Part shown: piece after piece, positions 31,238 through 40,375 of the stretch
Position numbering within the stretch: the first letter of the stretch is position 1
How the letters are laid out: every line of letters starts with the position of its first letter
The notes under the pieces: model-generated
Seen by the model: the letters and a program-made list of their open reading frames with translations, nothing else
Told to the model about the DNA's origin: nothing
The model's database searches: none
Origin: SIG565 sp045650565
GTDB taxonomy: Bacteria; Bacillota; Clostridia; Oscillospirales; Acutalibacteraceae
DNA: 50,333 nucleotides
Assembly (NCBI GenBank): GCA_045650565.1
Contig: JAZRRG010000068.1
Span: forward strand, 1 to 50,333
Direction of reading: 5' to 3'
Translations under genes and position numbers: made by a program

Positions 31238-32323
31238 TTAATAAGTTGTGCTTTCAGGATAGTAAACCTTGTCTACCTTGAATTGTTTTGTTGCTTTTGT
31301 GTTTTCGGTAGCGGTTATATTTTTGGCCTCATTAACGAGCAGCTCGCTAAGTTCGTCACCCTTCATATCGGTGAGTGCAGTACTCTTTATTGCCTCAAGG
31401 TTGGGGTTTTTCTCTCCGAAAATATCGCCCTTGAAAATAAGGAGCATATATTTATAGCCCTCAACCGCCGTATCGTTTGTAATGATTTTAAAGGTGTTTT
31501 CCTTCATATCCTTTACATCCTTAAACAATACATTCTCATAAGCCGTACCCTCAGCGCCCCAAATCATACCCGAGGTATAGCTAAAACCATTTGCCTCGGT
31601 TACATCATCGCTCTGTGAATAGGTAGTACCCATTGCCTCGGCATAGATTTTACCGAAGCTCTCACCCGCTTTAACACGGTCAATTAACTTATTATATTCT
31701 TTTTCCTGGTCGGCAAGCTGTGCTTCGGTCATCTTTGTAACATCAACATCTATCGCATTTACATAAAAATAATTTTCCTTAACGTATTCTTTTAATGTGT
31801 CCTCGGTTACCTCCTTTGGACCTTCCTTACCGTAAAGATAATCAAAATATGCCGTTGCATACTGCTCATAAGCGCAAAAAGTTTGATAGCTTTGAAGTCC
31901 TATACCGTTTTTCTCAAAATATTCCCTGCTTGAGTTCCACTGTGTTTTGGCGTTTTCCTTTGCCGATTCAAGATAATCGGCAGTTGATACATTATTTTGC
32001 TCACAAAGCTTTTTAGCTGCCATCATTTGTTTGCAAATATCAATAGCACGTGACTTAACCCAATCGGAATATGTCTTGCCGTCAATAGTTTGTTGGAGGT
32101 AATTTAGACTTGTAACGTTCTCACCCTTCTCGGTTGCCTCCTCATAAACACGGTTTTGTGCCTCGTTATAGGCGGCTAAAAATGCACAGGCATAAAAGCC
32201 CGAAGTGAATGCCTCGCCATCTACCGTTAGCGCTGTCTCTCCCGGCTTATGACAAGCCGCAAAGGTTAAAACAAGCATAAGACAAAGTGCCAAAGACATT
32301 ACCCTCTTTAATAAATTCTTCAT
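31238..32323 (-). CDS. Lipoprotein, SurA/PrsA-like foldase
   Basis: 361 aa with a lipoprotein signal: basic start, hydrophobic core and lipobox LTFAAC (Cys ~24). The following domain, mostly helical with QTIDGKTYSDWVKSRA and repeated Tyr-rich segments, resembles the N-domain of SurA/PrsA-type chaperones; a central part (about 205-320) may be a degenerate parvulin-like PPIase domain, without a clear active-site pattern. The position directly after mfd is typical for such foldases in clostridia. It acts outside the membrane, probably helping exported proteins to fold. Confidence 0.75.
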   Translation of the reverse strand: MKNLLKRVMSLALCLMLVLTFAACHKPGETALTVDGEAFTSGFYACAFLAAYNEAQNRVYEEATEKGENVTSLNYLQQTIDGKTYSDWVKSRAIDICKQMMAAKKLCEQNNVSTADYLESAKENAKTQWNSSREYFEKNGIGLQSYQTFCAYEQYATAYFDYLYGKEGPKEVTEDTLKEYVKENYFYVNAIDVDVTKMTEAQLADQEKEYNKLIDRVKAGESFGKIYAEAMGTTYSQSDDVTEANGFSYTSGMIWGAEGTAYENVLFKDVKDMKENTFKIITNDTAVEGYKYMLLIFKGDIFGEKNPNLEAIKSTALTDMKGDELSELLVNEAKNITATENTKATKQFKVDKVYYPESTTY

Positions 32324-32410
32324 CTATTTATCCTCCGTTATTCTACATTTACTCATACAACATTAAGTATATAACAGAACCTCTCAAAAGTCCATAATTT
32401 TTTATAAATT

Positions 32411-35400
32411 TTAAAGTGCCGCTGCTATTTCGGAAATAAGTGCCGCACCCGTTTGGTTCGGCTTTGGACTTATCGTATAATACGGCTTATCGGTAGCCGA
32501 TAACAGCATTCTGCTGCCAAAACCATTGTTTAGGCGCTCTACCTGTTTTTCATTTAAGGCGGTCACCTTTAATATAATGGAATTCTTTGAATGTGTGATT
32601 TCGTATATGCCTATCCTTGCCGCCTTATTACGAAGCAAGGCAATATCTATAAGTCCGAGCACCGCCTTTGGCGGCTCGCCGAAACGGTCACACAGCTCAT
32701 CAATAACATCACTTTTTTCATCATTGTTGCTGATTTTTGCAATTCTCTTATAAATACCAAGTCGGGCAGGTAGCGACTCAATATATCTTTCGGGTATATG
32801 TGCCGAAACATTCAAATCTACAAGGCATTCCGCCGTATCGGTAGGTTCTATTCCCTTTTCCTCGTTGATGGCATCATTAAGCAGTTTTATATACATATCA
32901 TATCCTACTGCTTCCATATTACCGTGCTGTTCACCGCCGAGAATATTACCCGCACCCCTTATTTCAAGGTCACGCATAGCAATTTTGTAGCCCGCACCGA
33001 ACTCGGTATATTCTCTTATTGCTTCGAGTCGGTTTTCGGCAACCTCGGATAACTGCTTTTCGGGTCTGTAGCAAAAATATGCATAGGCACGTCTGGGGGA
33101 GCGCCCTACACGACCCCTTAACTGATGCAGCTGCGCAAGACCAAAGCGGTCGGCATCCTCAACTATCAATGTGTTAACATTGGGTGCATCCACACCCGTT
33201 TCTATAATGGTTGTGCAAACAAGTATATCTATCTCGTGCTCGAGCAACCGCTTCCACACAAGAGACAGCTGCTCCTCGTTCATTTGCCCGTGGGCAACCG
33301 CTATTTTAGCATCGGGCAACCTTTCATTAAGTCTTGCGGCGCAGCTGTAAATAGAATCTACCCTATTATGAAGGTAATACACCTGTCCTGAACGGCGCAG
33401 CTCTTTATTTATGGCATCCATTATTATACCATCGTTATATTCTAAAACATAGGACTGTATCGGCAGTCTATCACTCGGTGCCTCCTCTATGCTTGACATG
33501 TCCCGCAGTCCCGACATTGCCATATTAAGAGTTCTCGGTATTGGGGTTGCTGACAGTGTTAAGATATCGACACTCGGATAATCCTTTTTGAATTTTTCCT
33601 TTTGGGCAACGCCAAAACGCTGCTCCTCATCAATTATTACGAGTCCTAAATTTTTAAACTCTATATCCTTTGATATAATTCTATGTGTGCCGATTACCAT
33701 ATCAACCTTACCGCTTTTGAGTGCCGAAACTGTTTTCTTGGCTTCAGCGGGGGTTACAAAACGGGAGAGCATTTTAACGTTAATCGGCAGCTCACCAAAA
33801 CGTGACTTAGTGGTGTTATAGTGTTGCAGTGCCAAAATGGTGGTAGGCACCAAAAGCGCACACTGCTTGCCCTCACTTATGCACTTAAATGCAGCTCTGA
33901 GTGCTACCTCGGTTTTGCCGAAGCCAACGTCCCCCAGTAATAATCTCTCCATTGGGACATCGCTTTCCATATCACGCTTAATTTCCTTTAGGCAGCGAAG
34001 CTGGTCCTCTGTTTCGACATAGGGAAAGCTTGCCTCGAATTCCGCCTGTAATTCGGTGTCCGCCGAAAAGGCATAGCCCTTTACCGACATACGCTTGGCA
34101 TACAAAGCCGTTAATTCCTTTGCCATATTTTTTACGGCATACTTTACCCGTGCCCTCGTTTTTTGCCACTCGGCAGAGCCCAACTTGTTTATCTTTACCG
34201 ATTCCGTAAATCCGATATACTTTGCTATTAAGTCAAGCTGTGTTACGGGGACATATAAAACATCGGTTTTGGCATAGTTGATTTTTATATAATCCTTTGT
34301 AAGCGTACCGTTTGTAATTTTCTTTATACCGGCAAATATACCAATTCCGTGCGATACGTGTACTACATAATCGCCCACCTTCAGTTCATCTAACGAAGAA
34401 AAGGAGTTTTCATCCCTTTTGACCCTTTTTTGTCTTTTATCGGCATGGATATAATTGCCGCTAATTAGCATAAATTTTTGCTCTGGTATTTCAATTCCCG
34501 CCGACAACACACCATTTATAACCGTTATTCCCTTTTCTAATTTTTCGGCTGTGTTTTCGGCTAAATGAGCATTTACTCCACGGTTTTTAAGTCCCTCATA
34601 CAGCACCCTCGCCGCCTTATCGCCAGACACCAACACTGCACAGGTGCCGCCTCGTTCTAAAAGGAATTCGGTATCTTGAAGCAATACCGACATCTCGCCC
34701 TTCCAGGCAGACACCCTTTTATAATTAAAGTTTACAATGCTTTTAGGAGCCAATGCATAATTTCCCCTTGCAAAATTTTCAAGAAAAACGGCATTTTGCG
34801 TTTTGGTAAGAAGCTCACAGTCGGTAAGCCCGATTTTTATATCTGCGCATACATTTCCTTCCTCTAACAGATAGGATAAATCAAGCTTTTTGCGCTCATT
34901 TAATGCCTTTAGTGCCGATTCGGTATCGGAGCTGTCGGCAACTACTATAAGGCAATCCTCCATATAATCAAAAACCGTTTGCGGAGCATAGATTTCGTTT
35001 ATATATCTATCAAGAGAAATGGGTACCCCCGATAAAAGCATATCTATATCCCGCTGCAATATTTCACGCTGTGCATCGCTCAATTTTTTTAGCTTTAATT
35101 TTTCCTTAAGCTTTTGAGCGAGAAGTGAGCCACTGCATACCAATTCCTCTGCTTGTGTTATCGTGAGTGACTCTATAGAATCGGTACGCCTTTGTGTTAC
35201 TATATCAAATCTGCTGATGGTATCTATTTCATCTCCCCAAAGCTCAATTCTAACAGGAGAGTTTTCGGTTACAGGATAGATATCTATAATGCCGCCACGG
35301 GTAGAAAACTGTCCCACACCCTCTACCAAGGCGCAGTTTTCGTAACCTATTGATAAAAGTTTTTTCTTTAGTGTGTCCAAATCCACCGTATCGCCCACCG

Positions 35401-35821
35401 ATAACGACACTGTGTTTTGACCCAAAACCTCTTTTGGTACGGTATACTGCAATGCCGCCTCCACCGAACACACAAGTATGCGAAAATGCCCGTCAAAAAC
35501 TTTTGACAGGGTGTTTATTCTTTTATGCTCATACTCCTTTGATGTGCTTAACATATCGTTAAAGCAAAAATCTCTAACCGGAAAAACCGCAGAAGCGGTG
35601 CCGAGTGCATTTAAATCGGCACATATTTCGGTAGCCGATGCTTCACTGGGCGTTATTAGCAGAATTTTTTGCTTTATGTCATTTGTTAAGCCGTTTACAA
35701 CAAGAGCTTTGTGAATTTGCGAGAGTCCCGATGCGGCAACCGGTAAAAATCCGTTTTTAATATCGGACACCAATGCCTTGTAGGGCGGACTCCCATTTAA
35801 AACCTTTTTTAAAAACCTCAT
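32411..35821 (-). CDS. mfd: Transcription-repair coupling factor Mfd
   Basis: 1136-aa DNA translocase that removes stalled RNA polymerase and recruits UvrA. Domains in order: UvrB-like D1-D3 (about 1-340), RNA polymerase-interaction domain beginning at SSLDELKVGDYVVHVSHGIG (about 470-540), helicase domains with Walker A LLLGDVGFGKTEVALRAAF, DEEQ box IIDEEQRFGV, TLSATPIPRTLNMAMSGLRD and QLRGRVGR, and a C-terminal D7. All helicase motifs are intact. It follows pth by 9 nt, matching the pth-mfd order of Firmicutes. Confidence 0.97.
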   Translation of the reverse strand: MRFLKKVLNGSPPYKALVSDIKNGFLPVAASGLSQIHKALVVNGLTNDIKQKILLITPSEASATEICADLNALGTASAVFPVRDFCFNDMLSTSKEYEHKRINTLSKVFDGHFRILVCSVEAALQYTVPKEVLGQNTVSLSVGDTVDLDTLKKKLLSIGYENCALVEGVGQFSTRGGIIDIYPVTENSPVRIELWGDEIDTISRFDIVTQRRTDSIESLTITQAEELVCSGSLLAQKLKEKLKLKKLSDAQREILQRDIDMLLSGVPISLDRYINEIYAPQTVFDYMEDCLIVVADSSDTESALKALNERKKLDLSYLLEEGNVCADIKIGLTDCELLTKTQNAVFLENFARGNYALAPKSIVNFNYKRVSAWKGEMSVLLQDTEFLLERGGTCAVLVSGDKAARVLYEGLKNRGVNAHLAENTAEKLEKGITVINGVLSAGIEIPEQKFMLISGNYIHADKRQKRVKRDENSFSSLDELKVGDYVVHVSHGIGIFAGIKKITNGTLTKDYIKINYAKTDVLYVPVTQLDLIAKYIGFTESVKINKLGSAEWQKTRARVKYAVKNMAKELTALYAKRMSVKGYAFSADTELQAEFEASFPYVETEDQLRCLKEIKRDMESDVPMERLLLGDVGFGKTEVALRAAFKCISEGKQCALLVPTTILALQHYNTTKSRFGELPINVKMLSRFVTPAEAKKTVSALKSGKVDMVIGTHRIISKDIEFKNLGLVIIDEEQRFGVAQKEKFKKDYPSVDILTLSATPIPRTLNMAMSGLRDMSSIEEAPSDRLPIQSYVLEYNDGIIMDAINKELRRSGQVYYLHNRVDSIYSCAARLNERLPDAKIAVAHGQMNEEQLSLVWKRLLEHEIDILVCTTIIETGVDAPNVNTLIVEDADRFGLAQLHQLRGRVGRSPRRAYAYFCYRPEKQLSEVAENRLEAIREYTEFGAGYKIAMRDLEIRGAGNILGGEQHGNMEAVGYDMYIKLLNDAINEEKGIEPTDTAECLVDLNVSAHIPERYIESLPARLGIYKRIAKISNNDEKSDVIDELCDRFGEPPKAVLGLIDIALLRNKAARIGIYEITHSKNSIILKVTALNEKQVERLNNGFGSRMLLSATDKPYYTISPKPNQTGAALISEIAAAL

Positions 35822-35830
35822 AGCAAACTC

Positions 35831-36421
35831 TTAACTGTTGTATTTATTCATTGCACGGTCAATATTACCGTTTACAATTTCCTCCACCGAAAGCACCGCC
35901 TTTTCGAGTGCTTTTTCTTTGCCCTGCGCATCCTCTATAGAAAATTTACCAAGAACCCAATCTTTTAAATCATAATCGGGATGCGGCTTTTTGCCAATAC
36001 CGATTTTTATGCGCAAAATATCGTTTGTTTTCATATGCTCTGATATATTCTTCATACCATTGTGACCGCCGTGGGTTCCGTTTCGGCGAATTCGTATGTT
36101 GCCGACATCAAGCGATATATCATCAAATATCACTATAATGTTTTCGGTTTTGATTTTATAAAAACGGCTGATTTCGGCAACCGCCTCGCCCGATAAATTC
36201 ATATAGGTTTGCGGCTTTGCGAGTATTACTCGCTTATTATTTATTTTGCACTCCGATAATAGCGCCTTATGTTTATAGCGAAACGGTGTGCTGCCGAATT
36301 TTTTGTGCAACAAATCTACGGCATCAAAACCTATATTGTGCCTTGTGTTGTTATACTCTTGGTCAGGATTTCCAAGTCCCGCCACTAATATTATATTGTT
36401 TTCTTTAGCTTTAAAAAACAT
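35831..36421 (-). CDS. pth: Peptidyl-tRNA hydrolase
   Basis: Recycles peptidyl-tRNA released early from ribosomes (spoVC in Bacillus); 196 aa. Active-site motifs are present: VAGLGNPDQEYNNTRHNIGFDAVD with the catalytic His, KPQTYMNLSGEAV, and FDDISLDVGNIRIRRNGTHGGHNGMKNI. The ATG at 36421 follows GGTGA at 7 nt; an earlier start would add nine atypical residues. It is coupled to mfd. Confidence 0.96.
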   Translation of the reverse strand: MFFKAKENNIILVAGLGNPDQEYNNTRHNIGFDAVDLLHKKFGSTPFRYKHKALLSECKINNKRVILAKPQTYMNLSGEAVAEISRFYKIKTENIIVIFDDISLDVGNIRIRRNGTHGGHNGMKNISEHMKTNDILRIKIGIGKKPHPDYDLKDWVLGKFSIEDAQGKEKALEKAVLSVEEIVNGNIDRAMNKYNS

Positions 36422-36496
36422 ACATTTCACCACGAAGTATTTTAACACAGTAATAAAATAAAATCAAGCCGAAGCATTTGCCTCGGCTTGTTTTAC

Positions 36497-38539
36497 TTAT
36501 TGTTTGGATGCAATTACATCCTTTGCTAACATTTCAGGCAGCTGCTCGTATCTCTCAAAGTCAAGCGTAAACTTGGCTCTGCCTTGGGTTATTGAGCGCA
36601 TTGCGGTTGAAAAGTCATGCATTTGGGAAATTGGTGTTTCGGCTATTATTTCCTGCATTTTATTCTCGGTGGGTGACATACCTATAACCCTACCACGACG
36701 CTTGTTAATTTCGCCTATAACATCGCCCAGCGACTCATCATTTGTTATAACCTTAAGCGTTCCTATCGGCTCGAGTAAAACAGGACTCGCTTTAGGAATA
36801 CCATCCTTAAACGCTATAGCTGCAGCAGTTTTAAAGGACATTTCCGATGAATCAACCGGATGATATGAGCCGTCCACCAAGGTTGCCTTAATGCCAACCA
36901 TTGGGTAACCCGCCAAAACGCCCGTTTTAACACTGTCTCGCAGTCCCTTTTCAACTGCGGGGAAGAAGTTCTTGGGCACGGCACCGCCAAATACCTTTTC
37001 TTCAAACACTAATTCCTCTGAATCGGTTGGCTCGAATTCTATCCAAACATCACCAAACTGACCGTGACCGCCCGACTGCTTCTTGTATCTACCCTGCACC
37101 TTAACCGATTTGCGAATAGTTTCTCTATACGCTACCGATGGCTCTTTGAGTATAATGCTCAGACCAAATTTTTGCCTCAACTTTGAAACTATTATATCGA
37201 TATGCTGTTCCCCAAGACCTGAAAGCACCTGCTCACGAGTCTCGTTATTATATTCTACCTTAATTGTGGGGTCCTCCTCACACAAACGGGCAAGAGAGGT
37301 TGCAATTTTTTCCTCGTCTCCCTTGTTTTGCGGGAACACCGCCATTGAATATTCAGATAACGGGAATACGGGAGGAGTAATAACTACGCCCTCATTTTCG
37401 GCGATTGTATCGCCCGTTGATGCGCCCGAAATTTTGGCTGCAACACCGATATCGCCTGCGTTTATAGCATCAATATCCTCTTGTTTTCCCGCCTTTTGAA
37501 GCATAACCTTACCCAAGCGGAATTCTTCACCCGTACGCAAATTCTTAAGCTTTGTATCGCCCGACAGTTTTCCGTTTATAACCTTAAAGTAGGAGAGCTT
37601 GCCAACAAACGGGTCGGCAACCGTTTTAAATACCACAGCAGCAGCGGGAGCGTTTTCGTCGGGTAAAATTTTCTTCTGCTCATCCCCTACAGTAACACTA
37701 ACCTCGCATTTATCAGCCGAAGGCATAATCTCATAGATTATATCCGCAAATAAAGGCACTGCATCGCCCGTTTGCTGTATACCGCAAAAAACAGGACAAA
37801 TTTCACTTGACAGCACACCGTTTTTAAGTGCATTTAATTTTTCCTCTTTTGTAAACGCTTCGCCCTCGAAATATTTTTCCATAAGCGCTTCATCGGTAGA
37901 TGCTACCGCCTCAAGCATAATGCTGCGCATTTGCTCAATTTCATCATTTGTGGGCATTTCACACTCGGTGGCGGTTATACCGTTATATGTATATGCTTTA
38001 TCACTAACAAAGTCAACATAGCAAACTACCTTTTCGTGCTCGATATACGGCACAACAACAGGACATATAATACCACCGTAAAGACCTGTAAGGCGAGATA
38101 TTACTCGGTAAAAATGAGCGTGTGTAGAATCAAGCTTGCCTATAAAGAAGGCGGTGGGCTTACCTATTTCTCTGGCCCTCTCGAAGTTTTGCTGTGCGCC
38201 AACCGTATAACCCGATTTTCCCGAAAGCACAAGTACAGCACTGTCTGCCGCAAAAAGCGCCTCACAGGCGCCCGCCGAAGCATCAAAAAGACCGGGGGCA
38301 TCAATAATATTTATTTTTTTATCCCCCGTCTCAAGTGGATAAAATGCAGCAGATAAGGAGCAGCCACGCTTTTTTTCCTCCGCATCGAAATCCATAACCG
38401 TTGTACCATCGCCGGTCTTACCTATTCTCTCGGTTGCTTTGCCGTAAAAAAGTAATGCGTCGGCAAGTGTTGTTTTGCCCGAGCCGCCGTGACCGAGCAA
38501 TGCAATATTTTTGATTTGAGAAGCTGAATACCGTTTCAA
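36497..38539 (-). CDS. Elongation factor G-like translational GTPase
   Basis: 680-aa EF-G paralogue. G1 GHGGSGKTT (about residues 16-24), G3 DAPG and domain IV GRYKKQSGGHGQFGDVWIEFEP with the C-terminal GEINKRRGRVIGMSP are present. The G4 motif reads GKLDS instead of NKxD, so guanine recognition may be altered. The ordinary fusA normally sits with rpsL/rpsG, not here; this belongs to the EF-G2-like group whose role is uncertain. Start is TTG at 38539 behind AAGGAG. It has its own promoter and a divergent neighbour. Confidence 0.9.
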   Translation of the reverse strand: MKRYSASQIKNIALLGHGGSGKTTLADALLFYGKATERIGKTGDGTTVMDFDAEEKKRGCSLSAAFYPLETGDKKINIIDAPGLFDASAGACEALFAADSAVLVLSGKSGYTVGAQQNFERAREIGKPTAFFIGKLDSTHAHFYRVISRLTGLYGGIICPVVVPYIEHEKVVCYVDFVSDKAYTYNGITATECEMPTNDEIEQMRSIMLEAVASTDEALMEKYFEGEAFTKEEKLNALKNGVLSSEICPVFCGIQQTGDAVPLFADIIYEIMPSADKCEVSVTVGDEQKKILPDENAPAAAVVFKTVADPFVGKLSYFKVINGKLSGDTKLKNLRTGEEFRLGKVMLQKAGKQEDIDAINAGDIGVAAKISGASTGDTIAENEGVVITPPVFPLSEYSMAVFPQNKGDEEKIATSLARLCEEDPTIKVEYNNETREQVLSGLGEQHIDIIVSKLRQKFGLSIILKEPSVAYRETIRKSVKVQGRYKKQSGGHGQFGDVWIEFEPTDSEELVFEEKVFGGAVPKNFFPAVEKGLRDSVKTGVLAGYPMVGIKATLVDGSYHPVDSSEMSFKTAAAIAFKDGIPKASPVLLEPIGTLKVITNDESLGDVIGEINKRRGRVIGMSPTENKMQEIIAETPISQMHDFSTAMRSITQGRAKFTLDFERYEQLPEMLAKDVIASKQ

Positions 38540-38574
38540 GATGATACACTCCTTTAAGTTTTATGTTTGATACG

Positions 38575-38603
38575 ATTATATCATATAAATTGTATTTTTT
38601 CAA
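38575..38603 (-). promoter_or_regulatory. Promoter of the EF-G-like gene
   Basis: TTGAAA (38598-38603), 17-bp spacer, TATAAT (38575-38580) on the minus strand; leader about 28 nt. Confidence 0.8.
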
Positions 38604-38681
38604 TAAATTTTTTATTTTTAGTATAAAACTTTTATTGAATATACACAAAACGAGATAGTACTCTGTATCATAATAAAAAAA

Positions 38682-38729
38682 GTAACAAAAATGATATTTT
38701 GTTGCAGTTTTTGTAACAAAATTGATATA
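38682..38729 (+). promoter_or_regulatory. Direct repeats 31 bp apart before the exported protein
   Basis: GTAACAAAAATGATATT (38682-38698) and GTAACAAAATTGATATA (38713-38729) share 15 of 17 bases with a 31-bp period, close to three helical turns. The downstream TATAAT (38772-38777) has no -35 element, so the repeats could be activator sites for a regulated promoter. Confidence 0.45.
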
Positions 38730-38801
38730 AAACTGTAATCAAAAAGAAAGGACTTTTTAGAGCTGTGTTGTTATAATATTATTAAAGGCAGGTGGCAAAC
38801 T

Positions 38802-39389
38802 ATGAAGCGTTTTATACTTTTAAGTTTATTTTTGATAAGCTGTTTGTGTATGAACGGCTTTATTATGCCGCCCGTAGAACAGCCAACATCTCAAAACGAG
38901 GTCGTTTTCGCACCCGCTGATATGGCAAAGGTTGCCGAGGCCAAAATCCTAAACCTTTTAAATCTTAACAATGTTTATAATGACGATTTTACCGATAACG
39001 AAGCATTGGTGAACGCCGCAGCCATCAACTTGCGCTCCTATGCTACGGCCAATGGATTCATTGAAAACAGCATTATCACAGCATATTTGAAGGACATTTA
39101 TGATATTGATGTTGAAATAAATGACAGCATAAATGTTAACATGCCCAAAAAGCAGGGTTATGTATATCTCATTCCCCGTGGCTATTCCTCATACACACAT
39201 GAGATTTTATCAATTACCGATAATGGTGACTCGGTTATAGTTGTATCTCTTGTGTCGGTAAACTCGCACGATGGAACCGATGTTATTGGCACTGCCACTA
39301 CAACACTCATTAAAAACGAAAATAGCAGCTTTGGCTATAATATAATCAATTCTGAAATTGATTATAATGCAGTTTCACTCCAAGCATAA
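38802..39389 (+). CDS. Exported protein of unknown function
   Basis: 195 aa with an N-terminal hydrophobic signal (residues ~4-22); LISC could serve as a lipobox. The mature part is mixed: helical AKVAEAKILNLLNLNN followed by an alpha/beta stretch rich in Asn and Asp and beta strands (GDSVIVVSLVSVNS). No domain recognised. The start follows AGGTGG. It precedes the SpoIIQ-like gene by 225 nt, with a terminator between, and is divergent from the EF-G-like gene; a sporulation role is only a guess. Confidence 0.7.
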   Translation: MKRFILLSLFLISCLCMNGFIMPPVEQPTSQNEVVFAPADMAKVAEAKILNLLNLNNVYNDDFTDNEALVNAAAINLRSYATANGFIENSIITAYLKDIYDIDVEINDSINVNMPKKQGYVYLIPRGYSSYTHEILSITDNGDSVIVVSLVSVNSHDGTDVIGTATTTLIKNENSSFGYNIINSEIDYNAVSLQA

Positions 39390-39400
39390 TTTAAATAGTA

Positions 39401-39441
39401 AAAAGAGATACGACCGTGGGGGACACGGTCGTATCTCTTTT
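39401..39441. terminator. Terminator after the exported protein
   Basis: An 18-bp perfect stem (from AAAAGAGATACGACCGTG) with a five-base loop, followed by TTT on the plus strand. Confidence 0.92.
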
Positions 39442-39459
39442 TTTAGGGGTTTTGAGGAG

Positions 39460-39505
39460 AAACCCAAAATTTTGGGTTTGCAGAAGGGTTTGCGGCTTCC
39501 CTTCT
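39460..39505. repeat. Two further inverted repeats (REP-like)
   Basis: A 20-bp perfect palindrome AAACCCAAAATTTTGGGTTT (39460-39479) is followed by AGAAGGG / CCCTTCT (39483-39489 / 39499-39505). Together with the terminator just before, three hairpins stand in a row. This may be a dispersed intergenic repeat element. Confidence 0.5.
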
Positions 39506-39554
39506 ACGCTTCTTATATTAAACTAAAATTGTGAATAATTTTTTAATATATTTC

Positions 39555-39584
39555 GTATAATTTTAAAATTTTCGTACGATAATA
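39555..39584 (+). promoter_or_regulatory. Possible sigma-F/G-type promoter of the SpoIIQ-like gene
   Basis: GTATA (39555-39559), 17-bp spacer, CGATAATA (39577-39584). GTATA matches the -35 of forespore sigma factors; the -10 fits loosely. spoIIQ is sigma-F controlled in other spore-formers. Confidence 0.35.
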
Positions 39585-39614
39585 AAAGTAGCAAACACGA
39601 ACGGAGATTTTAAA

Positions 39615-40313
39615 ATGGAACAACAAAATGAAAATAGGATTACGAAATTTTTCTCGGGTAAGCGTTTTTATATAATGTTGGCGATTTGCCTTATTGCAGT
39701 TGGCGTGGCAGGTTGGGCGGCATTTGATTCGCTTAATAATGTGGGTGTTTCCGAGCCGGAGGGGAATCAGTCATATTCGGAAGATGTCCCATCATATAAT
39801 AATCCTGTAACGCCCGATGCTTCGGATGATGACACAAAGGTGCAAAACAGTGTGGAGGATGAGCCATATTCCGAACCGGTCGAGGTCACACCAACAAGAC
39901 CCGTTGCAGAAAGCTTTATTATGCCTGTGGAGAACGGCGAAATCATAAAGGACTATGACGAAACCGCTTTACAGTTTTCAGCGACCTATTCTGATATGCG
40001 AATACATTTAGGCGTTGATATTCTAGCCGCTGCCGACACCGACATTTTAGCGTGTGGCGACGGTGTTGTTACAAAGCTTTATGATGACTCACTGCTTGGC
40101 AGAACAATAGAAGTCGACCACGGCAACGGCATTGTAATTAAATATTGTGGGTTATCAAATGATGTTAGCGTTGATGTTGATTATATTGTAAGAAGCGGAC
40201 AAAAACTTGCAACCCTTTCGGGAGTGCCCAGCGAATGTGCGGATGAAATGCACATTCATATCGAAGTAACTAAAAACGGCAAGACCATAAACCCTGCCGA
40301 TATTTTAAAATAG
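39615..40313 (+). CDS. spoIIQ: SpoIIQ-like M23/LytM endopeptidase
   Basis: 232 aa: basic cytoplasmic start, one membrane span (about 18-40), an acidic Ser/Asp/Pro linker and a LytM domain (about 100-232). The zinc ligands are intact: H131 and D135 (RIHLGVD) and H213-x-H215 (MHIHIEV). This architecture matches forespore SpoIIQ, which docks to SpoIIIAH; Bacillus SpoIIQ has lost ligands, whereas clostridial ones keep them. The spoIIIA operon lies 32 kb away in this window. Other LytM proteins have the same layout, so the symbol is probable, not certain. Confidence 0.75.
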   Translation: MEQQNENRITKFFSGKRFYIMLAICLIAVGVAGWAAFDSLNNVGVSEPEGNQSYSEDVPSYNNPVTPDASDDDTKVQNSVEDEPYSEPVEVTPTRPVAESFIMPVENGEIIKDYDETALQFSATYSDMRIHLGVDILAAADTDILACGDGVVTKLYDDSLLGRTIEVDHGNGIVIKYCGLSNDVSVDVDYIVRSGQKLATLSGVPSECADEMHIHIEVTKNGKTINPADILK

Positions 40314-40343
40314 CCGCCCCCGTTTCGTTTAGGGGCATAACTT

Positions 40344-40375
40344 AAAAGAGACACCGAACAAAAGGTGTCTCTTTT
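40344..40375. terminator. Bidirectional terminator between spoIIQ-like gene and ribF
   Basis: AAAAGAGACACC / GGTGTCTCTTTT, 12-bp stem with an eight-base loop between convergent genes. Confidence 0.88.
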
